A DNA stretch of 64,000 nucleotides, from the NCBI GenBank assembly GCA_033675545.1, contig JAWDGP010007172.1, forward strand, positions 227,501-291,500, in the 5' to 3' direction. A program made the translations under genes and the position numbers. Shown here one piece after another: positions 62,684 through 64,000 of this stretch. Origin of the DNA: Elysia crispata. Taxonomy: Eukaryota > Mollusca > Gastropoda > Plakobranchidae. Numbering within the stretch: the stretch's first letter is position 1; each line of letters starts with the position of its first letter. The notes beneath the pieces were generated by a model that saw only the letters and a program-made list of their open reading frames with translations, did not search any database and had not been told where the DNA came from.

Positions 62684-62731
62684 ATGGAATTCCTGTTTGG
62701 CAATCCAACAATTTTCCGGTCCGATAAGCAG
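62684..62731 (+). CDS. Possible first coding exon of a divergent plus-strand gene
   Basis: ATG with 16 open codons (MEFLFGNPTIFRSDKQ) ending exactly in AAGCAG|GTAAGC, a strong donor in phase 0. The 5' flank is GTTGCGAAAGTGAACGGGT, slightly GC-richer than its surroundings. A possible phase-0 acceptor follows at about 63518 (TTTACAG|TCC), but that frame is not persuasive. No family was recognised and the rest of the gene would lie to the right. Support is a start codon plus a donor only. Confidence 0.3.
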
Positions 62732-62744
62732 GTAAGCTTAACGT

Positions 62745-63765
62745 TATTGTTTTCATAGAATGGTCCCAGTGATGAAGAAATAAAATTATGCATTGCAAAA
62801 TATGCCAGTAGTAGAATGAGATTAAACACAGTCTTAAAGTTAAAATTAAAGGTATACGGGATTTGTCGTATATTGCGTAAAAAACTTCTTTGGATTTTTA
62901 TTTTTTCACCAAAAATTGCTATAATATAACATAAATAATCATTTTCAAGTTTAATAAACTTCTAAGTTTCATAAAATGTAGATTCTACTTGAATTAAATT
63001 ATAAGCTACAAAAAGCTTTATTGGCATAGTTTCTAGAAAGGAAAATAAATGTAACTTTTTTACTGCTCTATTCTGTACTGATTACCATCTCGGGCGTGTA
63101 TAGTCACTATAGTGTGCGTTGTTTCGCTTGGTGACAGATGGTGCCTGGCTGCCTGGACTTGTTAACATTTTGCTTACGTTGGTCAGAACATCGTTGTTCT
63201 ACAATCACCTACAAAGCCTACTCATGATCAAGTTTCCAGATCGTAAGATGTAGATTCGAGATCAATAGAATAACTTTTAAAGAATGTGTTCGCACAGTTT
63301 AAAAAAATAAAGTTTCCTACACCAAGCATCAACAGTTTCGCTCACCCTCTCTCTGAGTGATAGATCTAAATCTAGATCTCGTTCGTCTTATATGAATTTT
63401 GTTCCTTTCCCTTGAACAGAAACTCGCTGCCAAATCCAGATCATAGTTGCAGATTCTGAAAAAACAAAATTTCCTTTTCAACAATCATAAAATAATTCTC
63501 TTTTCGTGGGTTTACAGTCCATCGTAAAGTTTCTACCGACTTGGAAGTCCAAATTATGCGGACGTCAAACTAAAACTAAAATAGGATCTGAAGTCGAATC
63601 TAACTTTTTCTTGTATGTGTGTGGGAAAAGGGAGAGGGTAGGGTTTGGGGGGGGGGCTTGTTGGGCATCAGATGCCATTACCAAATATTCTGTCAAGATC
63701 CTTTGGAAAATCATAGGTTTATTCGCTGATTAATGATGAAGCCAAAACAAAAAATAAAGTGAAAA
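62745..63765. other. AT-rich region, no further exon confirmed
   Basis: Includes the TCTAGATCT-type palindrome near 63370 and a poly-G run at about 63649-63656. An open frame at 63506-63733 has no supporting motif. Confidence 0.35.
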
Positions 63766-63982
63766 ATTCGAAATCCTTGATTAGATGTTGGAAGTTCCTC
63801 CTAATGGTCAGTTCAAGATAAACAATCAGATCTTATTGAGCCATATTAAACTTCCATTTCCCTCAACAATATAAGAAAACTTGCCAAAAAGCCAAACAAC
63901 TGAGCACATCTTACAAGAGTGCCTTTTTTCACTAAAAGAATTTAAGTTAATTAGTTTTATTGAACTATTTGTTTGCACCTAA
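63766..63982 (+). pseudogene. 3' fragment of a LINE-type retrotransposon ORF
   Basis: The frame ending in TAA at 63980-63982 contains QTTEHILQECLFSLKEF. QT(T/A)EH(I/L)LQ-x-C is the C-terminal zinc-ribbon-like signature of reverse transcriptase/RNase H proteins of non-LTR retrotransposons. The preceding part (GQFKIN...LLSHIK) is in the same frame but broken by a TAA at 63872-63874, and the upstream Cys residues are lost. The element is a truncated, inactive remnant. Confidence 0.5.
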
Positions 63983-64000
63983 AACCGTAGTTTATGTGAT

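Overview
This window is nuclear DNA of an animal. Introns are GT-AG, genes are split into many short exons, and most of the sequence is AT-rich non-coding DNA with simple repeats, minisatellites, tRNA-derived SINE-like pieces and small inverted-repeat transposons. The repeat style (very long CT/GA arrays, many TCTAGATCTAGA-like palindromes, a short TTAGGG block) and the metazoan-type TRM112 suggest a lophotrochozoan, most likely a gastropod mollusc. The taxonomic call is inference. No prokaryotic, organellar or CRISPR feature was seen.

Four genes were assembled by hand from splice sites and reading phase; every exon junction listed keeps the frame. (A) Plus strand, 11375-21496: seven exons, 444 aa, an unrecognised Ser/Lys-rich and coiled-coil protein. 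(B) Minus strand, 27388-23790: five exons, 177 aa, a small Lys-rich protein resembling vertebrate C11orf98. (C) Plus strand, 28921-31443: four exons, 129 aa, TRMT112, the shared activator subunit of several methyltransferases. B and C are head to head, about 1.5 kb apart. (D) Minus strand, 61188-37709: twelve coding exons, 473 aa, an N-terminal WW domain, two CUE/UBA-like helical segments, Ser/Gln-rich linkers and a C-terminal GPN-x-x-L repeat. Its last intron holds a 5.9 kb array of a 29-bp satellite.

Layout: 1-11 kb is almost all CT/GA microsatellite and minisatellite, with no gene found. 11.4-21.6 kb is gene A, whose introns carry a 41-bp minisatellite grown from the exon-1 splice donor, a TTC array, CT arrays, a GTAT array and a 21-bp minisatellite. 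21.6-23.7 kb is AT-rich intergenic DNA. 23.7-31.5 kb is the B/C pair. 31.5-37.7 kb is intergenic DNA with a pogo/Tigger-type MITE and a SINE-like piece. 37.7-61.2 kb is gene D with the satellite, further minisatellites and a Harbinger-like MITE. 61.2-64 kb holds the 5' flank of D, a possible first exon of a divergent plus-strand gene, and a LINE fragment at the right edge.

The genes do not form an operon. The long ORFs in the CT, GTAT and 29-bp arrays come from repeat periodicity and are not annotated as genes.
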